A program made the translations under genes and the position numbers. From the NCBI RefSeq assembly GCF_040409955.1, contig NZ_CP123384.1, positions 1,054,001-1,118,000 on the forward strand: a stretch of DNA of 64,000 nt. The letters are read 5' to 3'. This document shows positions 1-10,165 of this stretch, one piece after another (within the stretch, counting starts at the first letter, position 1; each line of letters starts with the position of its first letter). Source of the stretch: Salipiger sp. H15. Lineage in GTDB: Bacteria; Pseudomonadota; Alphaproteobacteria; Rhodobacterales; Rhodobacteraceae. Below the pieces are notes generated by a model. It was not told where the DNA came from, searched no databases, and worked only from the letters and a program-made list of their open reading frames with translations.

Positions 1-2
1 TG

Positions 3-1097
3 TCGACCCGCGTGCCGCCGCTGGGGCTGATCGCGCACAGCTGGTCCAAGGAGGCCATCGCCCGCACCACCTACCTCGGCGAGGTCCGGCCGCTGAGCGC
101 CGCCGGGGCCGCGGCGCTGCTGCTGCCGCGCGGCCTGCTGCTCGACCTGCTGCGCGAAGGGCCGCGCTTTGCCAGGGACGTGGCGCTGACGCTCTCGGCC
201 GCCGCGGCGCTGCGCGACTATGCCGCCGCGCACCGCCTCGACCACGTGCACGTGCACAGCTGCGGCCGCGCCGCGCTGGTGGCGAACCTCGCGCACCGGC
301 TCGGCGGCGTGCCCTACTCGCTGACGCTGCACGGGCCGCTTTCGGACTACGGCCCCGGCCAGCGGGTGAAATGGCGCGGCGCCGCCTTTGCCACGGTGAT
401 CACCCGCAGGCTGACCGAGGAGCTGCACGCGGCGCTCGCCGGGCACCTGCCGCCGCGGCTGGTGATCCGGCCGATGGGGGTCGATACCGACGTGCTGCGC
501 CGCGACCTGCCCTATGTCCCGCCCGAGAAGGGCCGACCGGTGCGGCTGTTCTCCTGCGGGCGGCTGAACGTGGTGAAGGGCCACCAGGACCTGATGTCGG
601 CCATGCGCCAGCTGCTCGACCAGGGCGTGGACGTGCGGCTCGAGATCGCCGGCGAGGATGACGCGGGCGGCTCGGGCTACCGCAAGGAGCTCGCGGCGCA
701 CCTGCGCAAGCTGCGGCTGCAGGACCACGTGAAGCTGCTCGGGGCGATCGACGCCGGGGCGGTGCGCGACAAGCTGCTCTCGGCCCATGCCTTCGTGCTG
801 GCCTCGTGGCACGAGCCGCTCGGCGTCGCCTACATGGAGGCGATGGCCTGCGGCGTGCCGACGATTGGCACCGACGCGGGCGGCGTGCGCGAGCTGATCG
901 ACGACGGCCATAGCGGCAAGCTGGTGGCGCCGAAGGATCCGACCGCGCTGGCCCGGGCGATCCGCGAGCTGGCGCAGAACCCCGAGAGCGCCCGGCGCTT
1001 CGGCGAGGCGGGCCGGGCCCGCGTCGAGGAAGGCTTCCGCGCCAGCCTCGGCGCCGAGACGCTGGTCGAGGAGATCCTCCGCGCGCGGCAGGGATAG
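3..1097 (+). CDS. Glycosyltransferase family 4 (5' end outside window)
   Basis: The reading frame is open to the left window edge, so this is the C-terminal ~364 residues of a longer protein; the GTG at position 12 is probably internal. The protein looks like a GT-B retaining glycosyltransferase that moves a sugar from a nucleotide donor to an acceptor in polysaccharide or lipid synthesis at the cytoplasmic face. The glycosyl-transferase-1 domain is visible from about residue 175. It includes the donor-site E-x7-E signature in EPLGVAYMEAMACGVP, followed by GTDAGGVRELI. A rfbD gene lies 6 kb away, but there is no contiguous polysaccharide operon in the window, so acceptor and polymer are unknown. 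The gene ends just before tandem palindromes and converges with the next gene. Confidence 0.85.
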   Translation, partial: STRVPPLGLIAHSWSKEAIARTTYLGEVRPLSAAGAAALLLPRGLLLDLLREGPRFARDVALTLSAAAALRDYAAAHRLDHVHVHSCGRAALVANLAHRLGGVPYSLTLHGPLSDYGPGQRVKWRGAAFATVITRRLTEELHAALAGHLPPRLVIRPMGVDTDVLRRDLPYVPPEKGRPVRLFSCGRLNVVKGHQDLMSAMRQLLDQGVDVRLEIAGEDDAGGSGYRKELAAHLRKLRLQDHVKLLGAIDAGAVRDKLLSAHAFVLASWHEPLGVAYMEAMACGVPTIGTDAGGVRELIDDGHSGKLVAPKDPTALARAIRELAQNPESARRFGEAGRARVEEGFRASLGAETLVEEILRARQG

Positions 1098-1100
1098 GGC

Positions 1101-1144
1101 CAACGGCCTTGGAAGGCCGTTGCAAATCCCTTCGAAGGGATTTG
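1101..1144. terminator. Tandem palindromes between convergent genes
   Basis: Two perfect inverted repeats lie back to back. The first, 1101-1122, has arms CAACGGCCTT and AAGGCCGTTG. The second, 1123-1144, is a 22-nt palindrome centred on TTCGAA. They fill almost the whole 51-nt gap between two convergent stop codons, so a bidirectional terminator is the simplest reading. Neither has a strong T-tract, so rho-independent termination is not certain. Confidence 0.6.
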
Positions 1145-1148
1145 CGGC

Positions 1149-4130
1149 TCAGAGCCCGGCGGCGGGGACTTCCTCGCCCGGCGCGTCCTCGAAGCCCAGA
1201 AGTTCGACCGAGAAGAGCGTCACCCGCCCCGCCGGCCCGTCGGCGATGAGCCGCCCCGAGGCGTCGCGGGTGAAGCTGTAGCCCTGCCGCGATCCCGGCA
1301 GCAGCGCCCGGTCCTGCCCGGGGCCGCCGTGCAGGTGATCGTCGCCGCCGCCCCCGACCAGCACGTCGTCCCCCGCCCCGCCGAGCAGGATGTCGGGACG
1401 CGCCGTGCCCTCGAGCCGCCCGCCCTCCGGCGCGGCGCGCAGCAGCAGCCCGTCGTCGAAGGTGCCCGCCTCGCGCGTCTCCCAGCCGGTCGGGGCCGAG
1501 GCGTTGTAGCTCATCAGCATGTCCCAGCGCGGGTTGGCGTCGTCGAGGTGGCGCAGCGCGCCCCAGCTGCCCCATTGCGAGGCCTGCGCGACATCGACGA
1601 AGGCGTTGAACAGCGTGCCCCCGGCGGCGATCCAGCCGGTCAGCAGCTGCTCGTAGAGCTTGGCCATCTCGGGCGTGTAGTTGAAGGTCTCGAAGAACCC
1701 GGTGAGCCGCGCATCCTGCAGGCGCTCGGCCTGCGCCGCCACGTGGGTGCCGCCCTCGTACATCACCAGCCGCAGCCCGGCCGCCTCGGCCACCCCGGCG
1801 TGATAGGGCAGGATCTCGCCCGTCAGTTCCGCCAGCGATCCCTCCTGCAGCGCCAGCGCCACCGGCAGGATCGCCGCGTCGAAGCGATGCTGGCGCACGT
1901 ATTCGCGCAGGGCGACGCGGCGCAGCCCCTGCGCCTCGCCGTCTTCCTGCGCCTGCATCTCGGCGCGCGAGAGCCAGTCGTCCATCTGCGCCGCCATCTC
2001 CTCGCCGCCGAGCTCGTAGCCGAAGTATCCGGCCACGGCATAGGCGTCGAAACTCTCCTGCGGCGGGCGGTCGAGCGCGAGATAGGCGAGCGGCGCGGTG
2101 AGGATCTGCTCCTCGAGCCCCGGCCAGCCGGTGTGGGTGGAGATCACCCGCACGAGCCGGTCCGCCGCCTCGTCGCCGTAGACGTCGGACCAGATGTCCA
2201 TCACCTGCGCGGCGCGCAGCCCGTAGAACTGGATCCAGCCCGATTCGGAATGGCCCCAGCGCGCCTCGGCCTGCTGCGCGGCCCAGCCGGCCTGCGGGAA
2301 GATGTGGTTCCAGACCTCGTTGGAATACTCGACATAGGCCTTGAGCCGGGGATCGAGACGCGCCTTCACCAGCTCGGCGAAGCGGCGGACATAATCGTCG
2401 TCGGCCATGTGCGGCAGGGTGAACCAGGGATCGGCGCCGACCTCGTTGGCAAGCGCGATCATCACCTCGGGCGGCACGCCCCAGGCGGTCCAGGTGGCAT
2501 CGCTCATCCGCGGCCGGTCGTCCCAGCCCTGCACCGGCGAGCCGTTGGTCATCATCCAGTCCATGAAGCGCAGCGCCCGCAGGTCGTGGATGCGCGCCAG
2601 CCAGTCGGGGTTGAACAGCGCCCCGGCCTCGTAGAGCGGCATCTGGTCCTCGCGCACCACGTGGATGTCGCGGATCGGGTCGGCGGGGTCGGTGGCCGAG
2701 ATCGAGATGCCGACCGAGCCCTCGCCCGGGGCGTAGTCGAAGAGCGCCCGCCCCTCCTCCATCCGCACCCGGCTGGCGCGGCCGGTGAGCTCGAGCTCGC
2801 CCTTGCCCTGCCACAGCACCACGTAGGTGCCGCGCAGGTGCCGCGCCGCCTCGGGCTGGTCGGTGAGCAGCAGCGCCTCGAGCCGCTCGACCCCCTCGGG
2901 GATTCGCAGCGGCCAGCCGTCGTCGTCGAGCACGCCCTGCGCCCGCAGCGCGTCGATCTCGACCCCGCCCCACTGGCCCGGCAGGTGGCCGACCCAGACG
3001 CGCGAGGATTTCATCAGGTCGACGAAGGGATGCTGCGTCGACCAGTCCGAGAGCCCGCTCAGCCCCATGGCGAGCGCCGGCGCCCCCTCGGGATGCGCGC
3101 CCGGCCCCGGCAGGGCAAGCTCGGGCCGCGCCGGAAGCGGCTCGGTCGCGGCGGGAGCGGGCCCTGCCTCGGCAGCCTTCTGCGGCTCCGCGGGCGGCGC
3201 GGCGGGGGCAGCGGCGGCCTTCTCGGGCAGGAGAGCGGACACCACCTGCCAGACGTGGTCCGCGATCTGCGGATAGGCCTCGGCGATGGCGGTGTCGATC
3301 TCGGGCGGTGGCGCGAAGCCCTTGGGCGGCGGCGCGGCGTAGAGCGCGCTGTAGGAGACCATGGCGGCAAGGAAGTAGAGCGAGGGCGTGCCGTGCGGCG
3401 CGTCGTCGACGTAGAGCGCAAGCGCCGGCACGTCCTGCAGCAGGCCGCCCTCGTCCAGCAGCTCCGACAGCACCCGCGCCACGGGAATCACCTGCACCGG
3501 GCGCCCGGGCCGGGCCTCGCGCAGCTTGCGCAGCAGGTCGTCGTACCAGACCCCGTAGGCGCCCAGCGTGTAGTCGTGGTAGCGCCGCATGCCGCGCGCC
3601 GAGGGTGGAAACTCCCCGGCAACTCCCGCCATGTCGGGCCAGCCCTCGTAGACCCAGAGCGGCGTGCCGGGCGCGTGGCCCTCGACCCAGTCCGCGACGG
3701 TCAGGATCGCGTCCATCGGGCTGGTACCCGAGGGGTTGTTGCCGGGATAGGGCGCATCCGGGGCCTGGTACTGCAGGAAGTTGGCGGGGGTGATCACCAC
3801 CGCGTCGTAGCCGGCGTCGCCGAAGCTGCCGCGCCCCTGGTCCCAGTTGTTCGCCACGCCGGGGATGGTCCAGTTGGGATCCGGCGGCAGCCCGTCCGAG
3901 AAATCGCGCAGGAAGCCCCATTGCCCGTCGAGTGCAAGCCGCGCGCCCGCCGCCTCGGCCAGCCGCGCCATCCAGTAGGGGGTGTTGCTGTGGTCCTCCT
4001 GCCCGAGGAAATGCACCAGCGAGTTGCCGAAGACATAGACCTCGCGCGAGGGGGTCCCGCCCGTCTGCGCCAGGGCCGCCAAGGGCCAGCCGGCGGCGAG
4101 AACCGCCGCCCTCAGGAATCGCCAGACCAT
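1149..4130 (-). CDS. Secreted SGNH-like / glycosidase-like protein with RTX calcium-binding tail
   Basis: The 993-residue protein begins with a Sec-type signal peptide (MVWRFLRAAVLAAGWPLAAL, then AQ). I chose the ATG at 4130 because AGGGGAG precedes it and the signal peptide starts there; an in-frame ATG at 4187 would bury the signal. Near the N-terminus VYVFGNSLVHF resembles block I of SGNH/GDSL esterases (about residue 30). A proline/alanine-rich linker follows near residue 310-345. The central part has VEYSNEVWN (about residue 600), resembling the Asn-Glu acid/base motif of clan GH-A glycosidases. The C-terminus carries RTX nonapeptides (GGAGDDVLVGGGGDD, about residues 913-930). A Sec signal together with RTX repeats is unusual, since RTX proteins normally leave by type I secretion. 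Substrate is unknown; an extracellular polysaccharide is my inference. Confidence 0.7.
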   Translation of the reverse strand: MVWRFLRAAVLAAGWPLAALAQTGGTPSREVYVFGNSLVHFLGQEDHSNTPYWMARLAEAAGARLALDGQWGFLRDFSDGLPPDPNWTIPGVANNWDQGRGSFGDAGYDAVVITPANFLQYQAPDAPYPGNNPSGTSPMDAILTVADWVEGHAPGTPLWVYEGWPDMAGVAGEFPPSARGMRRYHDYTLGAYGVWYDDLLRKLREARPGRPVQVIPVARVLSELLDEGGLLQDVPALALYVDDAPHGTPSLYFLAAMVSYSALYAAPPPKGFAPPPEIDTAIAEAYPQIADHVWQVVSALLPEKAAAAPAAPPAEPQKAAEAGPAPAATEPLPARPELALPGPGAHPEGAPALAMGLSGLSDWSTQHPFVDLMKSSRVWVGHLPGQWGGVEIDALRAQGVLDDDGWPLRIPEGVERLEALLLTDQPEAARHLRGTYVVLWQGKGELELTGRASRVRMEEGRALFDYAPGEGSVGISISATDPADPIRDIHVVREDQMPLYEAGALFNPDWLARIHDLRALRFMDWMMTNGSPVQGWDDRPRMSDATWTAWGVPPEVMIALANEVGADPWFTLPHMADDDYVRRFAELVKARLDPRLKAYVEYSNEVWNHIFPQAGWAAQQAEARWGHSESGWIQFYGLRAAQVMDIWSDVYGDEAADRLVRVISTHTGWPGLEEQILTAPLAYLALDRPPQESFDAYAVAGYFGYELGGEEMAAQMDDWLSRAEMQAQEDGEAQGLRRVALREYVRQHRFDAAILPVALALQEGSLAELTGEILPYHAGVAEAAGLRLVMYEGGTHVAAQAERLQDARLTGFFETFNYTPEMAKLYEQLLTGWIAAGGTLFNAFVDVAQASQWGSWGALRHLDDANPRWDMLMSYNASAPTGWETREAGTFDDGLLLRAAPEGGRLEGTARPDILLGGAGDDVLVGGGGDDHLHGGPGQDRALLPGSRQGYSFTRDASGRLIADGPAGRVTLFSVELLGFEDAPGEEVPAAGL

Positions 4131-4288
4131 GAAACTCCCCTGAACCAAACCCTTCACATGAAACATATGGGCACCCGGCGCGGCCACTCAAGCGCCGCGC
4201 ATCGCCTCGCTGCGCCGCGGCGAAACTTTCCGCCAGCCGGGCGGCTTTTGCGGTTTTCATTTCTTTCGCCGCGCGTATAGTCGCGGCC

Positions 4289-4378
4289 ATGATGACCCTT
4301 GGCCATATCCCCGCTGCTGCACGTGCGTTCCGCGCGCCGGTTGCGCTTGGCCTGCGTCTAGTCCTAATCCGCCTCTGA
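4289..4378 (+). CDS. leuL: leu leader peptide (29 aa)
   Basis: A small frame, too short for routine gene calling, starts at ATGATG and encodes a 29-residue peptide ending LGLRLVLIRL. Six leucines occur in all, four of them in the last eight residues, and two of those four use CTA, a codon avoided in this GC-rich genome. The stop codon lies inside the 5' arm of a strong hairpin, and leuA starts 86 nt downstream. This is the classic layout of ribosome-mediated attenuation: slow reading of Leu/CUA codons when Leu-tRNA is scarce alters downstream RNA folding. The peptide itself probably has no other function. Confidence 0.85.
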   Translation: MMTLGHIPAAARAFRAPVALGLRLVLIRL

Positions 4379-4407
4379 GCGCGCATCTCGGCGCGACCGC
4401 TCAGAGG
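4372..4407 (+). promoter_or_regulatory. leuA attenuator hairpin
   Basis: A perfect 10-bp stem (CCTCTGAGCG / CGCTCAGAGG) overlaps the end and stop codon of the leader peptide. A ribosome stalled or released there would cover the 5' arm. There is no clear T-run directly after the stem. The fold could therefore be an antiterminator partner, or it could act on the leuA ribosome-binding site rather than as a simple terminator. Confidence 0.65.
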
Positions 4408-4464
4408 AGGACCGTTTCGCGCCGGCGAACCCTTTCCAGGACGACGACTCAAGAGAGCCGAAAA

Positions 4465-6030
<1,566 letters not shown>

Positions 6031-6062
6031 CCCGGCCCGCGCCCCCGGCGTGACGGATCGAG

Positions 6063-6092
6063 GCCCGCTCCCACCGGAGCGGGCTTTTTCTT
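6063..6092 (+). terminator. leuA intrinsic terminator
   Basis: A 9-bp stem GCCCGCTCC / GGAGCGGGC with a 4-nt loop is followed by TTTTTC, 33 nt after the leuA stop. Confidence 0.92.
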
Positions 6093-6117
6093 GCGCCGGG
6101 CGCGGCAGCGGTGCGGC

Positions 6118-7020
6118 TCAGGCGAAGAGCCCATCGCCGAAGGCGCCGTGCCCCTCGTGATCGTGGGTGCCGGGGCGATGAGAGTGCGAGAAGCCCTCCT
6201 CCGCCAGCCCCGCGTCCCCGGCCATGCCGTCCTGCCCGTCCCAGGCGGCGTCACCGTCGAATAGCGCGCCGTGCAGCGCGGCATACTGGCTTTCGACGAA
6301 GAGAAGCTCTTCCTGGGCATGATGCCCGTCCGGGGCGTAGGCGCCGCCCTGCGCCTGCTCTGCCGCGTGCCAGTCGTCCGGCGCGCCGAAGACGAAGCTG
6401 TCGGCCGCGTCCTCTTCCTCGCCGGCCAGCATCCGGGCGAGGAAGGCGCGGCCCTCCTCCGTGAGGTCGGGCCCGGTCACGTCGGTCGCCACCGCCGACA
6501 GGCCGCCGTGGAACGGGTCCGGGATCGGCTGGCGCAGCGGCACGTGGCCCATCGCCTCGAGCGGCCCGTCGACCGAGAGTTGCATGATCTCCGGCAGGAG
6601 CTCGGCCCAGCCGATGCGCCAGCTCTCGGCATAGCCGCCGGTGTCGGGCGCCGCGACGGTTCCGCCGGGGGCGTGGTCCATGTCGTGCCAGTGCCCGAGG
6701 CTGATGACCGCGTTGCGCAGCCCGCGCACGCTGCCGTCGGACTCGCCGCGCAGCAGGGCAAGCTTGGACTTGCGCCCCTGCGCCAGCGACGCCTGTTCCT
6801 GCGAGAGCATGTCCTCGGCGTAGAGCGACTCGAGCCGCGCATCGTCGAGCGTTTCGAACCGGGCCGCGTCGCGCGGCTCGGCCAAGTCATAGCCGAAGAC
6901 ACCGGCACCGATGCCGGCGTCAACCAGCGCGAGCGCCTGTGCCATGTCCGGGAGGTGGACGCCGTTGCCCACGCTCCGCACCTGCCACGAGGACAGGCCG
7001 TATTCCGGTATCCGTTCCAT
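6118..7020 (-). CDS. Hypothetical protein with His/Asp-rich C-terminus
   Basis: A 300-residue soluble-looking protein with no signal peptide or membrane segment; I do not recognise a family. The N-terminal half is a regular mixed sequence (for example SLGHWHDMDHAPGG near residue 108). The last ~60 residues are rich in His, Asp and Gly (HSHRPGTHDHEGHG), which could bind divalent metal, but that is speculation. Codon use and GC match its chromosomal neighbours, and the frame is long and uninterrupted, so I treat it as a real gene. It converges with leuA across a terminator. The ATG at 7020 has only a weak upstream ribosome-binding site. Confidence 0.65.
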   Translation of the reverse strand: MERIPEYGLSSWQVRSVGNGVHLPDMAQALALVDAGIGAGVFGYDLAEPRDAARFETLDDARLESLYAEDMLSQEQASLAQGRKSKLALLRGESDGSVRGLRNAVISLGHWHDMDHAPGGTVAAPDTGGYAESWRIGWAELLPEIMQLSVDGPLEAMGHVPLRQPIPDPFHGGLSAVATDVTGPDLTEEGRAFLARMLAGEEEDAADSFVFGAPDDWHAAEQAQGGAYAPDGHHAQEELLFVESQYAALHGALFDGDAAWDGQDGMAGDAGLAEEGFSHSHRPGTHDHEGHGAFGDGLFA

Positions 7021-7152
7021 GGGAGTCTCTGCTTCCGCAACCCTTGCGATGCCGCCACAATCGCGCGGAGAGGGGGCGGAAGCGGAGCCGGATCATGGCC
7101 GAATAGCGGAGATTCCCCCGGTTTTTACATGAACTCGCGGGATCCCAGGCGC

Positions 7153-8007
7153 TCAGTCGCGCCTGGACTCCAGTTCCCTGAGGATATCCGCAAGGCCCTT
7201 GCGCCAGTCCGGGCGCGGCAGGCCGAAGGCCGCCTCGGTCGCGCTGTTGTCCAGCCGCGAATTGGCCGGGCGCCGCGCCGGGGTCGGGTAGGCCGAGGCG
7301 GGGATGTCCACCACCTGGCAAGGCAGACCCGCCTGGGCAAAGATCTCGCGGGCGAAATCGGCCCAGCTGACATCCGGCCCGCCCGACAGGTGATAGGTGC
7401 CCGACTTCTCGGGCGCGTCGACCAGCTGCTGCGCCGCCGCGAGGCAGAGCTCGGCGATGTCGGCAGCCGGGGTCGGCCCGCCCACCTGGTCGGCGACGAC
7501 GTTCAGCGTCTCGCGCTCGGAGCCGAGCTTCAGCATGGTCTTCACGAAGTTCTTGCCATGCGCCGAGACGACCCAGCTGGTGCGGATGATCGCGTGGGTG
7601 CAGCCGGCGGCGCGCACCGCCTCCTCGCCTGCCAGCTTGGTGCGGCCATAGGCGCCGAGCGGCGCGGTGGGCGCATCGGGGGCAAAGGGCTGATCGCCCG
7701 CGCCGTCGAAGACGTAATCGGTCGAGATGTGGATGAAGGGAATGCCGAGGTCGGCGCAGGCCCGCGCCATGGCGCCGGGCGCCTCGCCGTTCACCTGCGC
7801 GGCGGTGACCTCGTCGCTTTCGGCCGCGTCCACCGCGGTGAAGGCCGCGGCGTTGATGACCACGTCGGGCGCTTCGGCCCGCACCGCCTCGGCGCAATCG
7901 CCGGCGTCGGTCAGATCGACCTCGTCCCGGCCGAGCGCCACCACCGGGCTCCGGCGCTGTATCTCGCGCGCCACCTGTCCCGTCGCGCCGAACATCAGTA
8001 TCCGCAT
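7153..8007 (-). CDS. rfbD: dTDP-4-dehydrorhamnose reductase
   Basis: RfbD/RmlD reduces dTDP-4-dehydro-L-rhamnose with NAD(P)H, the last step of dTDP-L-rhamnose synthesis. The 284-residue protein starts with the Rossmann motif MLFGATGQVARE form of GxxGxxG. It also has STDYVFDG (about residue 100) and the catalytic YGRTKLAGE (YxxxK, about residue 128), the extended short-chain dehydrogenase signature. The rest of the rhamnose pathway (rfbA, B, C) is not in the window, so this copy is separated from its usual operon or lies in a scattered set. The dehydrogenase gene at 8044 lies 36 nt upstream on the same strand. Confidence 0.92.
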   Translation of the reverse strand: MRILMFGATGQVAREIQRRSPVVALGRDEVDLTDAGDCAEAVRAEAPDVVINAAAFTAVDAAESDEVTAAQVNGEAPGAMARACADLGIPFIHISTDYVFDGAGDQPFAPDAPTAPLGAYGRTKLAGEEAVRAAGCTHAIIRTSWVVSAHGKNFVKTMLKLGSERETLNVVADQVGGPTPAADIAELCLAAAQQLVDAPEKSGTYHLSGGPDVSWADFAREIFAQAGLPCQVVDIPASAYPTPARRPANSRLDNSATEAAFGLPRPDWRKGLADILRELESRRD

Positions 8008-8043
8008 GTCATTTCCGTCTGGTTTTCTGGAGGTCCTGGAATT

Positions 8044-9030
8044 TCAGAGCATCGACGGCACGACCTGGTCCGGCGGGCGGTGCCCGTCGGCGAAGGTCTT
8101 GACGTTGATGATCACCTTCTCGCCCATCTCGATGCGCCCTTCCAGCGTGGCGGAGCCCATGTGCGGCAGCATCGCCACGTTCGGCATGTTCACCAGCTCG
8201 GGGTTGCCCCTGATCTTGTGCTGGTAGACGTCGAGCCCGGCCCCGCCCAGCTCGCCGGACTTCAGCATCCGGGTCAGCGCCGATTCGTCGATCACCTCGC
8301 CGCGCGAGGTGTTGATCAGCACCGCCGAGGGCTTCATCAGCCTTAGCCGACGCGCGTTCAGCAGGTGGAAGGTCGAGGGCGTGTGCGGGCAGTTGACCGA
8401 GACCACGTCCATCCGCGCCACCATCTGGTCGAGGCTCTCCCAGTAGGTCGCCTCGAGCGCCTCCTCGGTCTCCTCGCGCAGGCGGCGGCGGTTGTGGTAG
8501 TGGATCTGCATCCCGAAGGCCGAGGCGCGCCGCGCCACCGCCTGGCCGATCCGGCCCATGCCGAGGATGCCGAGCCGTTTTCCGCCGAGCCGCGTGCCGA
8601 GGAAGGCGGTCGGCGCCCAGCCGGCCCAGTTGCCCTCCTGCATGGTGGCGAGCCCCTCCTGCATGCGGCGCATCACCGCCAGCATCAGCCCCATCACCAT
8701 GTCGGCGGTATCGTCGGTCATCACCCCGGGCGTGTTCGACACCATGATGCCCCGCGCGCGGGCGGTTTCCACGTCGATATGGTCCACCCCGGCGCCGTAA
8801 TTGGCGATCAGCTTGAGTCGCGCACCCGCCTGCGCGATCAGCCCGGCGTCGATCTGGTCGGTCAACGTGGGCACGAGCACGTCGGCCTCGGCCATTGCGG
8901 CGGTCAATTCCGCGCGAGTCATCGCGACGTCCTCGGTGCGCAGTTTGACGTTGAAAAGCTCGCTCAGGCGGGTTTCCACCACCTCCGGCAAACGTCGCGT
9001 GACGACAACAGTCAGGCGTTTCTGCGGCAT
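8044..9030 (-). CDS. D-2-hydroxyacid dehydrogenase (glyoxylate/hydroxypyruvate reductase type)
   Basis: A 328-residue NAD(P)-dependent D-isomer 2-hydroxyacid dehydrogenase. The NAD-binding GMGRIGQAVARRA lies near residue 155, the catalytic Arg region NTSRGEVIDE near 235, and the catalytic His in LPHMGSAT near 287. The closest family by motif is glyoxylate reductase/D-glycerate dehydrogenase (GyaR), which reduces glyoxylate or hydroxypyruvate. I place the start at the ATG at 9030 (MPQKRLTVVV). The frame continues upstream to 9228, but that extension has no family resemblance and would overlap the divergent gene at 9137. Confidence 0.88.
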   Translation of the reverse strand: MPQKRLTVVVTRRLPEVVETRLSELFNVKLRTEDVAMTRAELTAAMAEADVLVPTLTDQIDAGLIAQAGARLKLIANYGAGVDHIDVETARARGIMVSNTPGVMTDDTADMVMGLMLAVMRRMQEGLATMQEGNWAGWAPTAFLGTRLGGKRLGILGMGRIGQAVARRASAFGMQIHYHNRRRLREETEEALEATYWESLDQMVARMDVVSVNCPHTPSTFHLLNARRLRLMKPSAVLINTSRGEVIDESALTRMLKSGELGGAGLDVYQHKIRGNPELVNMPNVAMLPHMGSATLEGRIEMGEKVIINVKTFADGHRPPDQVVPSML

Positions 9031-9136
9031 TCCGGTCAGGGCCTCCCTTTCCTTACGCTCTCCGCTTTGGCACACTGTCGCAAGCATGCACGGGGCACAA
9101 GAACCCCGGCGTAAAATCTCGAGCAGGACAGACACG

Positions 9137-9637
9137 ATGGTCAGGACTTCTGTGTTGGCGGGGCTGCTTGCCGCCCTGCTCTGCGGCGCGGCCGCACAGG
9201 CGGCCGAAGAGCGCGGGCCGGTCACCAACCTGCCGCTCCCCCGCTACGTTTCGCTCAAGACCAACGAGGGCAACGCCCGGCGCGGCCCCTCGCTCACCCA
9301 CCGCATCGACTGGGTCTTCACGCGGCGCGACATGCCGCTGGAGATCACCGCCGAATACGGGCACTGGCGCCGCGTGCGCGACAAGGACGGCGCGGGCGGC
9401 TGGATCCACTACGCGCTGCTGTCGGGCGTGCGCACCGTGCTGGTCGAGCAGGACATGCTCGAGCTGCACCTGCGCCCCGATCCCGGAACCCCGGTCGAGG
9501 CCAAGCTGGCGCTCGGCGTGGTCGCCCATCTCGAGCATTGCGAGAAGGACTGGTGCGAACTGTCCGCCGGCGGCTACGAGGGCTGGGCGCCGAAGACCGC
9601 GGTCTGGGGCGTCACCCCGGACGAGATCCTCGAGTAG
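9137..9637 (+). CDS. Exported SH3-domain protein
   Basis: A 166-residue protein with a Sec signal peptide (MVRTSVLAGLLAALLCGAAA, QAA). Bacterial SH3-like segments follow: LKTNEGNARRGPSLTHRIDW and the repeat-like VEQDMLELHLRPDPGTPVEA. Such YgiM/DUF1058-type proteins sit in the periplasm and are thought to contact peptidoglycan. The ATG at 9137 follows AGGACA and gives a clean signal peptide, whereas the longer frame from 8801 is antisense to the dehydrogenase. It is divergent from that dehydrogenase with a 106-nt shared promoter region. Confidence 0.85.
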   Translation: MVRTSVLAGLLAALLCGAAAQAAEERGPVTNLPLPRYVSLKTNEGNARRGPSLTHRIDWVFTRRDMPLEITAEYGHWRRVRDKDGAGGWIHYALLSGVRTVLVEQDMLELHLRPDPGTPVEAKLALGVVAHLEHCEKDWCELSAGGYEGWAPKTAVWGVTPDEILE

Positions 9638-9643
9638 GCACGC

Positions 9644-10078
9644 TCAGGGCTGCCAGCGATAGAGGATGTCGAACGTGTCCTCGCCGACCGGCTCGAAGCC
9701 GCAGGCGCGGTAGAAGGCATTGGCCGGGCTGCCCTTCAGCGCCATGAGCCGGATCGGCAGGCCCGCCGCCCGCGCCTGTTGCTGGACCTCCGCCACCACC
9801 GCCCGCCCGAGCCCCCGGCCCCGGCTTCCCGCCCCGAGGTAGAGGTGATCGAGGTAAAGCTCCTCCGGCCTTTCGCGCAGCACGAGGAAACCCGCGATCC
9901 GCTCCCCGTGCATCAGTACCGTGGTGTCTTCGGGAACGAACCCGTCAAGGAACCGCCGCCGCACCCGCTCCGGGTCGTAGCGCCCGAGCGCCTCGAGGCT
10001 CGGGCGCATCGCCTCGGCGCGGATCTCCGCCAGCGGCTCTGCGTCGGACGGCTCGGCGGGGCGCCGCGTGAGGGTCAT
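9644..10078 (-). CDS. GNAT-family N-acetyltransferase
   Basis: A 144-residue single-domain acetyltransferase. The acetyl-CoA-binding motif A reads LYLGAGSRGRGLGRAVVAEV (R/Q-x-x-G-x-G/A form) at about residues 79-98, and the motif B region has NAFYRACGFEPVGED. Substrate cannot be told from sequence. AAGGAG lies 9 nt before the ATG. It converges with the SH3 gene at 6 nt distance. Confidence 0.88.
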   Translation of the reverse strand: MTLTRRPAEPSDAEPLAEIRAEAMRPSLEALGRYDPERVRRRFLDGFVPEDTTVLMHGERIAGFLVLRERPEELYLDHLYLGAGSRGRGLGRAVVAEVQQQARAAGLPIRLMALKGSPANAFYRACGFEPVGEDTFDILYRWQP

Positions 10079-10165
10079 GTGGCATCGCTCCTTGGCGCCG
10101 GGGTCTTCCCTGCTTAGCCGCCGCGCTCCGGCGGGGAAACCGCCATCCGCCGTCCGGGGCGCGGC

